Shown: one piece after another, positions 54,329-64,000 of the stretch
Numbering within the stretch: the stretch's first letter is position 1
How the letters are laid out: the number at the start of each line of letters is the position of its first letter
Assembly: GCA_002279825.1 (NCBI GenBank)
Contig: NCCV01000001.1
Coordinates: 430,763-494,762 of the forward strand
From: Sphingomonadales bacterium 12-68-11
GTDB lineage: Bacteria > Pseudomonadota > Alphaproteobacteria > Sphingomonadales > Sphingomonadaceae
Length of the DNA stretch: 64,000 nt
Direction: 5' to 3'
Made by a program: the position numbers and the translations under genes
The notes under the pieces: generated by a model
Database searches by the model: none
Told to the model about the DNA's origin: nothing
What the model saw: only the letters and a program-made list of their open reading frames with translations

Positions 54329-56724
54329 AGTTCTCGCTCGACTGGCTCAAGCGCCATCTGGAAACCGGCGCGAGCGCGGCGGAGATCGCCGCCAGGCTCA
54401 ACGCGATCGGGATCGAGGTCGAAGGTCTTGAGGATCCGGCCGACCGGCTCGCCGGCTTCCGCGTTGCGCGGGTGCTGACCGCCGCGCCGCACCCGCAGGC
54501 CGACAAGTTGCAAGTGCTCGCGGTCGATGTCGGCGACGGCGCGCCGCTGCAGGTCGTGTGCGGCGCGCCCAATGCCCGCGCCGGCCTGGTCGGGGTGCTC
54601 GGCACCGCTGGCGCGATCGTCCCTGCCAACGGCATGGAACTGCGCAAGAGCGCAATCCGAGGCGTCGAATCGAACGGCATGATGTGCTCCTCGCGCGAAC
54701 TCGAGCTTGGCGACGATCACGACGGGATCATCGAGCTGCCGGCGGACGCTCCCGTCGGCACCCCCTTCGCCGCCTATCGCGGCACCAGCCCGGTGTTCGA
54801 TGTCGCGATTACGCCCAACAAGCCGGACTGTATGGGCGTTCACGGCGTAGCCCGCGATCTTGCGGCCGCCGGGATGGGTACGCTGAAGGCGCTGGACATC
54901 GAGCCGGTCGGGGGATCCTTCCCGTGCCCCGTCGAAATCCGCACCGACGATCCCGCAGGGTGCCCGGCGTTCTACGGCCGGGTCATCCGCGGGGTCCGGA
55001 ACGGGCCTTCGCCCGAATGGCTGCAGGCGCTGCTGCGCGATGCCGGGCAGCGGCCGATCTCGGCGCTGGTCGATCTGACCAATTACCTGATGCTCGGCTA
55101 TGGCCGGCCCGCGCATGCCTATGACCTGGCCAAGCTGACCGGCGCGGTCGTGGCGCGGCGGGCCGCCGATGGGGAGCAGGTCCTCGCGCTCAACGAAAAA
55201 ACTTACACGCTGACTTCGGCGATGACCGTGATCGCCGACGATGCGGGCGTGCATGATGTGGCCGGGATCATGGGCGGCGAACATTCGGGTGTGTCCGCCG
55301 AGACGACCGATGTCCTGCTGGAGATCGCCTACTTCGATCCGACGCGGATCGGCGCGACCGGGCGCGCGCTCGGGCTCGCCTCGGACGCGCGCACGCGGTT
55401 CGAGCGCGGGGTCGATCCGGCGTTCCTCGCGCCCGGGCTGGAACTGCTCACGCGGCTGATCCTCGATCTTTGCGGCGGCGAGGCGAGCGAGGTCGTCTAC
55501 GCAGGCAGCCCGCCCACGGGGACGGCCCGGGTCGCTTACGATCCGGCGCTGGCCGCGCGGCTCGGCGGCGTGGACATTCCCGAAGCCGAGCAGCGCGCGA
55601 TCCTCGAACGGCTCGGGTTCGCCGTGGCCGGCGATTGGACCGTGACCGCCCCGACCTGGCGCCCAGACGTGGACGGCGCGCCCGACCTGGTCGAGGAAGT
55701 GGTCCGCATCCACGGGCTCGACCGCGTCGCCAGCGTCGCGCTGCCGCGCACCGACGGCGTCGCCCGCCCGACCGCGACTCCCTCGCAGGCGCTCGAGCGG
55801 CGGCTGCGCCGCGCCGCCGCGGCGCGCGGGCTCAACGAAGCGGTCACCTGGTCCTTCCTGCCCGAATCCGAGGCCCGCCATTTCGCGCCAGGCGAGGCGC
55901 TGTGGGTGCTCGAAAACCCGATCAGTGAGGACATGAAGGCCATGCGCCCCTCGCTGCTGCCCGGCCTGCTGGCAGCGGCGCGGCGCAATCTGGATCGCGG
56001 CGCGGACAGCGTGCGGCTGTTCGAGATCGGGCGGCGCTACTTGCGGGGCGAGGGGGCGACGAGCGACGAACGGCTGACGCTGGGCGTGCTGCTGGCGGGC
56101 GAGAAGGTCCCGCGCGGCTGGGCGACCGGTAAGGCCACCGCGTTCGATGCTTTCGACGGCAAGGCCGAGGCGCTGGCGCTGCTCGCGGCCGCCGGCGCGC
56201 CGGTCGACAAGCTGCAGGTGATGGGCCCCGATTCCCTTGGGCCGGGTAGCCAGTTCCATCCGGGCCAGTCGGCGACGCTGCGGCTCGGGCCCAAGACCGT
56301 GCTGGCGCGGTTCGGCGCGCTGCATCCGGCGACCCTGGCCAAGTTCGACGTCGACGGCCCTGCGGTCGCCGTCGAGCTGTTCCTCGACGCGATCCCGGCG
56401 GGCAAGAGTGGTGCGTTCGCCCGCCCGGCCTATGCTCCGGCCGCGCTCCAGGCCGTGCGGCGCGATTTCGCGTTCCTGGTTCCGGCCGACCTTCCGGCCG
56501 GCGACCTGCTGCGTGCGGTGCGGGGCGCCGACAAGGCCAGCATCGTGGCGGCGCGGGTGTTCGACGTGTTCGCCGGACCGGGCGTGCCCGAGGGCAAGAA
56601 GTCGCTGGCGATCGAGATCACGCTCCAGCCGGCGGACAAGAGCTTCACCGACGAGGACCTCAAGGGAATTGCCGAGAGAGTCGTGAGCGCAGCTGCCAAG
56701 TTGAGCGCGGAACTGCGCAGCTGA
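54325..56724 (+). CDS. pheT: Phenylalanine--tRNA ligase subunit beta
   Basis: A 799-residue beta subunit. N-terminal [13 protein letters not shown], a tRNA-binding OB-fold ([23 protein letters not shown]), the B3/B4 editing region ([14 protein letters not shown]), B5 ([12 protein letters not shown] to RLGFAVAG), the pseudo-catalytic core and the C-terminal anticodon-binding ferredoxin-like domain ([20 protein letters not shown]). Length is normal. The start ATG at 54325 lies within the pheS stop (ATGA). Confidence 0.97.
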   Translation: MKFSLDWLKRHLETGASAAEIAARLNAIGIEVEGLEDPADRLAGFRVARVLTAAPHPQADKLQVLAVDVGDGAPLQVVCGAPNARAGLVGVLGTAGAIVPANGMELRKSAIRGVESNGMMCSSRELELGDDHDGIIELPADAPVGTPFAAYRGTSPVFDVAITPNKPDCMGVHGVARDLAAAGMGTLKALDIEPVGGSFPCPVEIRTDDPAGCPAFYGRVIRGVRNGPSPEWLQALLRDAGQRPISALVDLTNYLMLGYGRPAHAYDLAKLTGAVVARRAADGEQVLALNEKTYTLTSAMTVIADDAGVHDVAGIMGGEHSGVSAETTDVLLEIAYFDPTRIGATGRALGLASDARTRFERGVDPAFLAPGLELLTRLILDLCGGEASEVVYAGSPPTGTARVAYDPALAARLGGVDIPEAEQRAILERLGFAVAGDWTVTAPTWRPDVDGAPDLVEEVVRIHGLDRVASVALPRTDGVARPTATPSQALERRLRRAAAARGLNEAVTWSFLPESEARHFAPGEALWVLENPISEDMKAMRPSLLPGLLAAARRNLDRGADSVRLFEIGRRYLRGEGATSDERLTLGVLLAGEKVPRGWATGKATAFDAFDGKAEALALLAAAGAPVDKLQVMGPDSLGPGSQFHPGQSATLRLGPKTVLARFGALHPATLAKFDVDGPAVAVELFLDAIPAGKSGAFARPAYAPAALQAVRRDFAFLVPADLPAGDLLRAVRGADKASIVAARVFDVFAGPGVPEGKKSLAIEITLQPADKSFTDEDLKGIAERVVSAAAKLSAELRS

Positions 56725-56774
56725 AGGCTTCGCGTCGGCGCGCGATCGGCTAGGATGCGCGCCGGGGGTATCCG

Positions 56775-57622
56775 ATGCGAGTCCACCACTGAACTGCGGA
56801 ACCAATTGCCCGATCGGCGGTGCGTTCTACGACGGGCGCAGCCGAGGGCCGCTCGCCCATCTGGTGTGTCACTGCCTGCTCATCGAGACGCCGGGGCACG
56901 GGCTGGTGCTGGTCGATACCGGCTTCGGGTTGCAGGACGTGCGACATCCTCACGATCCGCCGGCGCGCATGACTCGGTTCATGCGCCACCTGATCAACGT
57001 TCGGCTGCGCGAGGAAGAGACCGCGATCCGCCAGATCGAACGCCTCGGCTTCGATCCTGGCGAGGTGCGCCAGATCGTGTTGACACACATGGATTTCGAC
57101 CACGCCGGCGGGTTGGAGGACTTTCCGAAGGCCACGATCCATGTCCTCGACCGGGAGTTTTCGGCCGCGACCGGCCCGCAGCGCGGCTTCTTTGCTCGCA
57201 ACCGTTATCGGCCCGCGCAGTGGGACGCGCTCGACAACTGGCGGCGCTATTCCGGGCAGGGCGAGCCGTGGTTCGGTTTTGAAGCGGTGCGCGACCTCGA
57301 GGGCCTGCCGCCGGAGATTCTGTTGGTGCCACTGCCCGGGCACACCTGGGGTCATGCTGGCGTGGCGGTCCAGCATGAGGCGGGCTGGATGCTCCACGCC
57401 GGGGATGCCTATTTCTATCACGGCGAGATGCGCCATTCGCAACGCCGCTGCACCCCCGGTCTTCGCCTCTATCAGACCCTGCTCGACACCAGCCGCGAGG
57501 ACCGTCTGGCGAACCAGGCGCGCCTGCGCGCGCTGTCTGTCGAGCGGGCCGACGAAGTGCGCCTATTCTGTGCGCACGACACGCTGGAGTTCGAGCGCTG
57601 GGCCAGCGGGCAACCGCTCTGA
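56775..57622 (+). CDS. MBL-fold metallo-hydrolase (AHL-lactonase-like) with apparent N-terminal frameshift
   Basis: The intact frame from GTG at 56864 codes for about 252 residues with the zinc motif LTHMDFDHAGGL (HxDxDH), a second zinc His in LPGHTWGHAG, and an Asp in LHAGDAYF, all in place for a metallo-beta-lactamase hydrolase related to N-acyl-homoserine lactonases. The normal start MRVHH is at 56775, but TGA follows at 56790. In the frame one base over, the expected continuation LNCGTNCPIGGAFYDGRSRG reads on into the enzyme. One C is missing in CCACCACTG. Either a real frameshift or a sequencing error. Confidence 0.75.
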
Positions 57623-57654
57623 CGGCCGAAGCCGGTGTGTGATAGAGGGCGGCT

Positions 57655-57843
57655 ATGGACGACCGCCTACTTTCCGCAGCTTATACGCTTGCCCTTGAGA
57701 TGCGTGACGATCCCCGATGGCGTGATGCCATGAACCGGGTCGGCGACACGGAGGGAGCCGCAGAATTGCGCAAGCGATGCCCCGGCCACCCGGATGAAGA
57801 ATATCAGCGGGCGCTCGCAGAAGGTTTCATGGCCTCGCGCTAG
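57655..57843 (+). CDS. Small hypothetical protein
   Basis: A 62-residue open frame, ATG at 57655 behind AGAGGGCGG, reading MDDRLLSAAYTLALEMRDDP and ending GHPDEEYQRALAEGFMASR. It is acidic and mostly helical, with no recognised domain. It lies between the MBL gene (32 bases) and prfC (74 bases) on the same strand. I regard it as probable but not certain. Confidence 0.5.
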   Translation: MDDRLLSAAYTLALEMRDDPRWRDAMNRVGDTEGAAELRKRCPGHPDEEYQRALAEGFMASR

Positions 57844-57917
57844 ATTTCAAACTGACCCACTACCCAGTGTGTAAAGGCATGGACGCGTTTCCGGCCGGAG
57901 GCTAACGGCCCGCCTTC

Positions 57918-59438
<1,521 letters not shown>

Positions 59439-59476
59439 GCTTGCGCCGCCCGGCAGGGGTGGCGTAGCCAGCCGGA

Positions 59477-60067
59477 ATGGCTGAGTTCTTCGACGCCCTG
59501 ACCGACAAGCACGTGGCGATGATCGCCGCGCAGCCGGTGTTCTTCGTCGCCACCGCCGCGCCCGACGCGCGCGTCAATCTCAGCCCCAAGGGCTACGATT
59601 GCTTGCGCGTGCTCTCGCCCGCGCGCGTCGCCTGGCTCGACTTGGGCGGCTCGGGCAACGAGACCAATGCGCATCTCATCGCCGATGACACCGGCGAGGG
59701 CGGGCGGATCACGCTGATGTTCTGCAATTTCCGCCAGCCGGCGCTGATTCTGCGCATTTATGGCCGCGGCCGCCCGGTGTTGCCGTGGGAACGCCAGTGG
59801 GGCGAACTCGCTGAGCATTTCACGATGCTGCCCGGAACGCGCCAGATCTTCGACATCGCGGTGGAGAGCGTGCAGACCAGCTGCGGTTGGGGCGTGCCGC
59901 TGATGGACTTCGCCTCGGAACGCTCGACACTGCTCAAGGCGCATGCCCAGGCCGATCCCGCCGAGTGGGCGGGCAAGCATAAGCGGCGGCGGACCAGCAT
60001 CGACGGGCTGCCGGTGCGGACCACCGACCGCTACATCGCCGGCGATTCCACGGGTCTCGCCGACTGA
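59477..60067 (+). CDS. Pyridoxamine 5'-phosphate oxidase family protein
   Basis: A 196-residue FMN-binding split-barrel protein. The N-terminus MAEFFDALTDKHVAMIAAQPVFFVATAAPDARVNLSPKGYDCLRVL is typical of the small PNPOx-like proteins that bind FMN or F420 and reduce or bind unknown substrates; the Arg/Ser/Lys PLP-site residues of true PdxH are not evident. It is 1 base ahead of the next gene. Function unknown. Confidence 0.85.
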   Translation: MAEFFDALTDKHVAMIAAQPVFFVATAAPDARVNLSPKGYDCLRVLSPARVAWLDLGGSGNETNAHLIADDTGEGGRITLMFCNFRQPALILRIYGRGRPVLPWERQWGELAEHFTMLPGTRQIFDIAVESVQTSCGWGVPLMDFASERSTLLKAHAQADPAEWAGKHKRRRTSIDGLPVRTTDRYIAGDSTGLAD

Positions 60068-60068
60068 C

Positions 60069-60761
60069 GTGCGGCTGACGTTCGCCAGCTACAACATCCA
60101 CAAGGCGGTGGGGCTCGACCGGCGGCGCGATCCCGAGCGGATCCTCAGCGTGCTGCACGAGCTCGGTGCCGACGTGGTGGCGCTGCAGGAAGCCGACAGG
60201 CGCTTTGGCGGCCGCGCCGCGGTGCTGCCGCGCCGCCTGCTCGACGAGCACGGCTGGCACGCCGCGATGCTGCGGATGACTCCCGACGGGATGGCCTGGC
60301 ACGGCAACGCGATCCTGGTGCGCAAAGGGATCGAGATCGTCGCTGCCGAGGCGATTGCCCTGCCGATGCTGGAGCCGCGCGGCGCGGTGCGGGCGACGCT
60401 GCGCGCCGGCGTGCACGAGTTCCAGGTCGTCGGCATGCATCTCGACCTGTCGGGCCTGGTCCGCCGCCGCCAGGTCGAGACGATCTGCGCCGCCGCGCAT
60501 CGTTCCGGCGCGCCCGCCGTTCTGCTCGGCGATCTCAACGAGTGGTCGGCGCGCGGCGGCGCGCTGCGCGGCATCCCGCCCGACTGGTCGATCGTCGGCT
60601 GCGGCCGCAGCTTCCCGGCCCGCCGCCCGCTCGCCCCGCTCGACCGCATCGTCCACTCTCCGCACTGGCGCTGCGAGCACGGCCGCGTCCACCACAGCGC
60701 GCAGGCGGCGGTGGCCTCGGACCACCTGCCGGTCGTGGCGGCACTGACCTTGGGTGCTTAA
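60069..60761 (+). CDS. Endonuclease/exonuclease/phosphatase (EEP) family protein
   Basis: A 230-residue EEP-fold hydrolase. It opens RLTFASYNIHKAVGLDRRRD, with the metal Glu in DVVALQEADRR (about residue 41), HLDLSGLVRRRQVETI, the Asp-Asn pair LLGDLNEWS and the terminal DRIVHSP to ASDHLPVVAALTL (catalytic Asp-His). The start is GTG at 60069, 1 base after the previous stop. Substrate unknown; phosphodiesters or nucleic acid are both possible. Confidence 0.88.
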   Translation: MRLTFASYNIHKAVGLDRRRDPERILSVLHELGADVVALQEADRRFGGRAAVLPRRLLDEHGWHAAMLRMTPDGMAWHGNAILVRKGIEIVAAEAIALPMLEPRGAVRATLRAGVHEFQVVGMHLDLSGLVRRRQVETICAAAHRSGAPAVLLGDLNEWSARGGALRGIPPDWSIVGCGRSFPARRPLAPLDRIVHSPHWRCEHGRVHHSAQAAVASDHLPVVAALTLGA

Positions 60762-60774
60762 GTTTTAAGCACCC
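60752..60774. repeat. Perfect 10-bp inverted repeat at the end of the EEP gene
   Basis: GGGTGCTTAA (60752-60761) and TTAAGCACCC (60765-60774) are perfect complements with a 3-base spacer. It includes the stop codon of the EEP gene. There is no U-tract, so it is not a classical terminator; the orientation GGTGC...GCACC is the reverse of the NtrC-site consensus. Confidence 0.7.
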
Positions 60775-60826
60775 TGCCCAAGATTCGAGCGAATGTTGCG
60801 GTTTTGAGTCAGGCGCCGGATCTTAA

Positions 60827-61258
<432 letters not shown>

Positions 61259-61287
61259 GCGCGGCCTTGGACATGAGGGGTAACACT

Positions 61288-62781
61288 ATGATCCGCAAAA
61301 TCGTTTACGGCGTCGGCGGGCTCGGGGCCTCGCTGTTCGCCGCGACTCAGGCGTTCGCGGCGGAAGCTACTGCGGCGGCGACCGATGTCGCGACCGCGGC
61401 GGCCGAAGCCGTCGCCGCGCCGGTCGCCGAAGCGACCGAAGCCGCTGCGGCGGCGTTCGTGCCGACCGCCGAAATGGTCAACAAGGGCGACGTCGCCTGG
61501 ATGCTGGTCGCCTCGGCGCTGGTGCTGATGATGTCGGTGCCCGCGCTCGCGCTGTTCTACGGCGGCCTGGTCCGCACCAAGAACATGCTTTCGGTCCTGA
61601 TGCAGGTGCTGACGATCGTCTGCGTCGCGGCGCTCGTCTGGTTCGGCTGGGGCTACTCGCTGGCTTTCACTTCGACCAACAGCCCCGCGCCGCTGTTCAT
61701 CGGCGGCTTGGACAAGATGTTCCTCGCCGGGGTCAGCCCGTCGACTTTCGCGGCCACGTTCTCCAACGGGGTCTATCTGCCCGAGTACGTGTTCGTGATC
61801 TTCCAGATGACTTTCGCCTGCATCACGCCGGCGCTGATCGTCGGGGCGTTCGCGGAGCGCGTGAAGTTCACCCCGCTGATCATCTTCACCGTGCTGTGGC
61901 TGACTTTCGCCTATTTCCCGATCGCGCACATGGTGTGGTACTGGGCGGGCCCCGACTTCCTCCACGCCGCGCCGACCGACTACGGCCTGCTGTGGGGCTG
62001 GGGCGCGCTCGACTTCGCCGGCGGCACCGTGGTCCACATCAACGCGGGCGTGGCCGGCCTCATCGGCTGCTTGGTGATCGGGCCGCGCATCGGCTTCGGC
62101 TCGGAACCGATGCCGCCGCACTCGCTGACCATGACCATGATCGGCGCCTCGCTGCTGTGGATCGGCTGGTTCGGGTTCAACGCCGGGTCGGGCCTTGAAG
62201 CCAACGCCTTCGGTGCGCTCGCCTTCATCAATACCCTCACCGCCACGGCGGCGGCGGGTGCGACCTGGGCGATCATCGAGCAGATCGTGCACAAGAAGCC
62301 GTCGCTGCTCGGCGCGGCTTCGGGTGTGGTCGCCGGCCTGGTCGCGATCACGCCGGCGGCGGGCTTCGCCCATCCCGGCACCGCGATCCTGCTCGGCGCG
62401 GTCGCCTCGCTCGGCTGCTTCTTCTTCGTCACCACGGTGAAGACCAAGCTGAAGTACGACGACAGCCTCGACGTGTTCGGGATCCACGCGGTCGGCGGGA
62501 TCATCGGCGCGATCGGCACCGGCATCGTCGCTAACCCCGAGTTCGGGGGCCAGGGCTGGATCGACTACACCGCGCCGGTCGCGGTGGCGGGCGAGTTCGA
62601 CATGGCCACGCAGGTCATGACCCAGATCTGGGCGGTCGGCACCACGGTACTGTGGACCGGCGTGGTCTCCACGGTCCTGTTCCTGGGCCTCAAGTACACT
62701 ATCGGGCTGCGTCCGAGTGCAGAAGTCGAGACCGAAGGACTCGACATCAACGAGCACGGCGAGCGCGCCTACAACTACTGA
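61288..62781 (+). CDS. amt: Ammonium transporter
   Basis: A 497-residue Amt/Rh channel. A signal-like helix (residues 1-25) is followed by an unusual Ala/Glu/Val-rich spacer (about residues 25-65, many AA pairs) before helix 1 (WMLVASALVLMMSVPALALFYGGLVRTKNML). It has the pore and gate blocks FAGGTVVHINAGVAGLIGC, GWFGFNAGSG and DDSLDVFGIHAVGGIIGAIG. The start at 61288 follows GAGGGG. It overlaps nothing and is followed by two hairpins. Confidence 0.96.
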   Translation: MIRKIVYGVGGLGASLFAATQAFAAEATAAATDVATAAAEAVAAPVAEATEAAAAAFVPTAEMVNKGDVAWMLVASALVLMMSVPALALFYGGLVRTKNMLSVLMQVLTIVCVAALVWFGWGYSLAFTSTNSPAPLFIGGLDKMFLAGVSPSTFAATFSNGVYLPEYVFVIFQMTFACITPALIVGAFAERVKFTPLIIFTVLWLTFAYFPIAHMVWYWAGPDFLHAAPTDYGLLWGWGALDFAGGTVVHINAGVAGLIGCLVIGPRIGFGSEPMPPHSLTMTMIGASLLWIGWFGFNAGSGLEANAFGALAFINTLTATAAAGATWAIIEQIVHKKPSLLGAASGVVAGLVAITPAAGFAHPGTAILLGAVASLGCFFFVTTVKTKLKYDDSLDVFGIHAVGGIIGAIGTGIVANPEFGGQGWIDYTAPVAVAGEFDMATQVMTQIWAVGTTVLWTGVVSTVLFLGLKYTIGLRPSAEVETEGLDINEHGERAYNY

Positions 62782-62788
62782 CAAGTTT

Positions 62789-62823
62789 GGCGGGACCGGC
62801 CCTTCCTCTCCACCGGTCCCGCC
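62789..62823. repeat. Inverted repeat after amt
   Basis: GGCGGGACCGG (62789-62799) and CCGGTCCCGCC (62813-62823) are perfect 11-bp arms with a 13-base loop, starting 8 bases after the amt stop. No U-tract follows; it may protect the mRNA end or weakly terminate upstream of the stronger hairpin at 62857. Confidence 0.6.
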
Positions 62824-62856
62824 TCCCGACGTTCCTCCTGCGAACACCACCTATGA

Positions 62857-62887
62857 CGGGCCGGAGCGAAAGCTCCGGCCCGCTTTT
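62857..62887 (+). terminator. Rho-independent terminator after amt
   Basis: CGGGCCGGAGC pairs with GCTCCGGCCCG (11 bp, GAAA tetraloop) and is followed by CTTTTCG. The GAAA loop stabilises the hairpin. It closes the glnK-amt operon. The rest of the gap up to 63157 shows no gene and should hold the promoter of the next gene. Confidence 0.85.
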
Positions 62888-63157
62888 CGTTGAGTGCTCG
62901 TTCGCTCGAAGCCGCGTCTTTACGCAATATGGTGTATCTTTTGCGCAACAAGTGAACCGAAAACAGGCGCTTCGGTAACCTTTACAGCCGCGGCCCCCTC
63001 GCCTTTTCGGAACCAAACTCCCAGCTAACCTTTGCGTCGGCAGTTGCGCGGATCACTCGCGTAGCACCGGGAGCTATTGCTGAGGCGTCTAGTTCTGGTT
63101 GCCAGCTCAGGAAGCTGCAATTAGAAGACGCGCGCGCAGATTAAAGGGGAAGAGATC

Positions 63158-64000
63158 ATGAGAAGGGTTGTGCTCGGTATGGCAGTGGCGGCGGCGGCAC
63201 TGTCCGCGCCCGCGTTGGCCAGGGACGGCGAAGCTTATCTCGGCGCCGATTTCGGCGTCGTGCTCAACCAGGACGTCGATATCGCCATCCGCACTGTCCA
63301 AAGCGCGGTCACGGCCGATAACGACCTCGGTTATGAACTCGGCGCGGTGCTCGGTTACGACTGGGGTATGCTGCGGACCGAAGCAGAAGTGTCCTATCGC
63401 GACGCGGATGCCGAGAGCCTGTCGGTGGTTGCACCGGGCATCCCCTACTTCCGCGGCGGTCCGCTCCGCCAGGGCACGTTCGCGCCGGTCGCCGGCGGCA
63501 TCGAAGCCGTTTCGGTCATGGCCAACGCCCTGCTCGACTTCGGCGGCAATGACGGTGTCGGCTTCGCGGTCGGCGGCGGCGCCGGCCACACTTGGGTCGA
63601 TGCCGATTACTCGGCGGCCGTCGGACCGGGCTTCCTGTCCGATCGCGCTCACAACTGGGCCTGGCAGGGCATCGCGCAGCTGCGCGTGCCCGTGACCGAC
63701 GAGGCCGAGATCGGCCTGAAGTATCGCTACTTCAACACGATGCAGCTCGAAATGACCGACAACATCGGGCGCGCCGCGACGTTCGAGCTGGAATCGCACA
63801 CGGTGATGGTCAGCCTGCTGGCGAACTTCGGCGGTGCCGAGGCTCCTCCGCCGCCTCCGCCCCCGCCGCCTCCGCCCCCGCCGCCGCCTCCCCCGCCGCC
63901 CCCGCCGCCTCCGCCTCCGCCGCCCCCGCGGCCGGTCGTGCAGTGCAACCAGGGGCCGTACATCGTGTTCTTCGACTGGGATAAGTCGGACATCACGCCC
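63158..64000 (+). CDS. OmpA-type outer-membrane protein with 28-proline linker, 3' end outside the window
   Basis: The ATG at 63158 follows AAAGGGGAAGAG. The signal peptide MRRVVLGMAVAAAALSAPALA is cleaved before RDGEAYLGADFGVVL. The following 200 residues alternate hydrophobic and polar residues and end in aromatic motifs (KYRYFNTMQLEM, ESHTVMVSLLANF), as in an eight-stranded OmpA-like barrel. Codons 63845-63928 encode 28 prolines in a row. Then QCNQGPYIVFFDWDKSDITP begins an OmpA C-terminal peptidoglycan-binding domain, which is cut by the right edge. It probably joins outer membrane to peptidoglycan. Confidence 0.9.
   Translation, partial: MRRVVLGMAVAAAALSAPALARDGEAYLGADFGVVLNQDVDIAIRTVQSAVTADNDLGYELGAVLGYDWGMLRTEAEVSYRDADAESLSVVAPGIPYFRGGPLRQGTFAPVAGGIEAVSVMANALLDFGGNDGVGFAVGGGAGHTWVDADYSAAVGPGFLSDRAHNWAWQGIAQLRVPVTDEAEIGLKYRYFNTMQLEMTDNIGRAATFELESHTVMVSLLANFGGAEAPPPPPPPPPPPPPPPPPPPPPPPPPPPPRPVVQCNQGPYIVFFDWDKSDITP

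Noticed and set aside
60752..60774. NtrC binding site for glnK
   Set aside because: The NtrC consensus is GCACC then GGTGC; here the order is GGTGC then GCACC, and it is about 85 bases upstream of the -24 element. Palindrome kept as a repeat only.
63727..63996. Glycine-rich minus-strand protein at the right edge
   Set aside because: It is the complement of the 28-proline linker of the OmpA-type protein.

Overview
The window is chromosomal, GC-rich DNA from an aerobic alphaproteobacterium, most likely a member of Sphingomonadales (Sphingomonadaceae/Erythrobacteraceae type). Reasons: cell-cycle proteins typical of alphaproteobacteria (SciP at the left edge, MipZ near 38.3 kb), a Rieske/cytochrome b/cytochrome c1 operon, a TonB-ExbB-ExbD-ExbD energising operon, many short lineage-type conserved hypotheticals, and intergenic palindromic repeats of the kind scattered through these genomes. 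I cannot name a species from sequence alone. Coding density is very high, with many 1-4 base stop/start overlaps and many GTG/TTG starts.

Layout. 0-6.8 kb: sciP (cut by the window edge), a GlsB/YeaQ-type membrane protein, a two-gene RND efflux system and a DUF445 membrane protein. 6.8-11 kb (minus strand): an exported protein with a TonB-C-like tail, etfA-etfB, a small coiled-coil protein and sucC. 11-14.1 kb: an inositol-monophosphatase/CysQ-type enzyme, an OmpA-family lipoprotein and a CNNM/CBS (HlyC/CorC) membrane protein. 14.2-22.5 kb: a long minus-strand run gpmA-purE-purK-folA-ribF-ileS-lspA-DUF3035, with repeats in two of its gaps. 22.5-31.3 kb: tRNA-Thr, two PH-domain membrane proteins, a GNAT protein, threonine aldolase, a DMT transporter, an SDR protein, pepN and pgeF. 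31.4-34.8 kb: petABC, apt and tRNA-Gly. 34.9-41.7 kb: an uncharacterised exported protein, a sugar-type MFS transporter, panC, mipZ, a membrane J-domain protein, phosphoglucomutase/phosphomannomutase, an entericidin-like lipoprotein, and a TMEM165/GDT1 manganese exporter behind a recognisable yybP-ykoY riboswitch. 41.8-47.4 kb: an Lhr-type helicase, then three ExbD genes, ExbB and TonB. 47.7-60.8 kb: hom, prs, hisN, rpmI-rplT, pheS-pheT, an MBL-fold hydrolase with an apparent frameshift, prfC, a PNPOx-like protein and an EEP-family hydrolase. 60.8-64 kb: glnK-amt behind a sigma-54 promoter, and an OmpA-type outer-membrane protein with a 28-proline linker that runs off the right edge.

Most of the window is housekeeping: translation (ileS, pheST, rpmI, rplT, prfC), purine/folate/flavin metabolism, respiration, envelope energisation and nitrogen sensing. 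I see no CRISPR array, prophage, insertion sequence, secretion cluster or biosynthetic cluster, and no convincing new multi-gene system. The points most worth a second look are local: the manganese riboswitch, a membrane-domain insertion in the RND pump, a C-terminal extension on PurE with lower GC than its core, a partial tRNA-Gly 3' copy, the frameshifted MBL gene, the third ExbD, and the small membrane J-domain protein next to mipZ.
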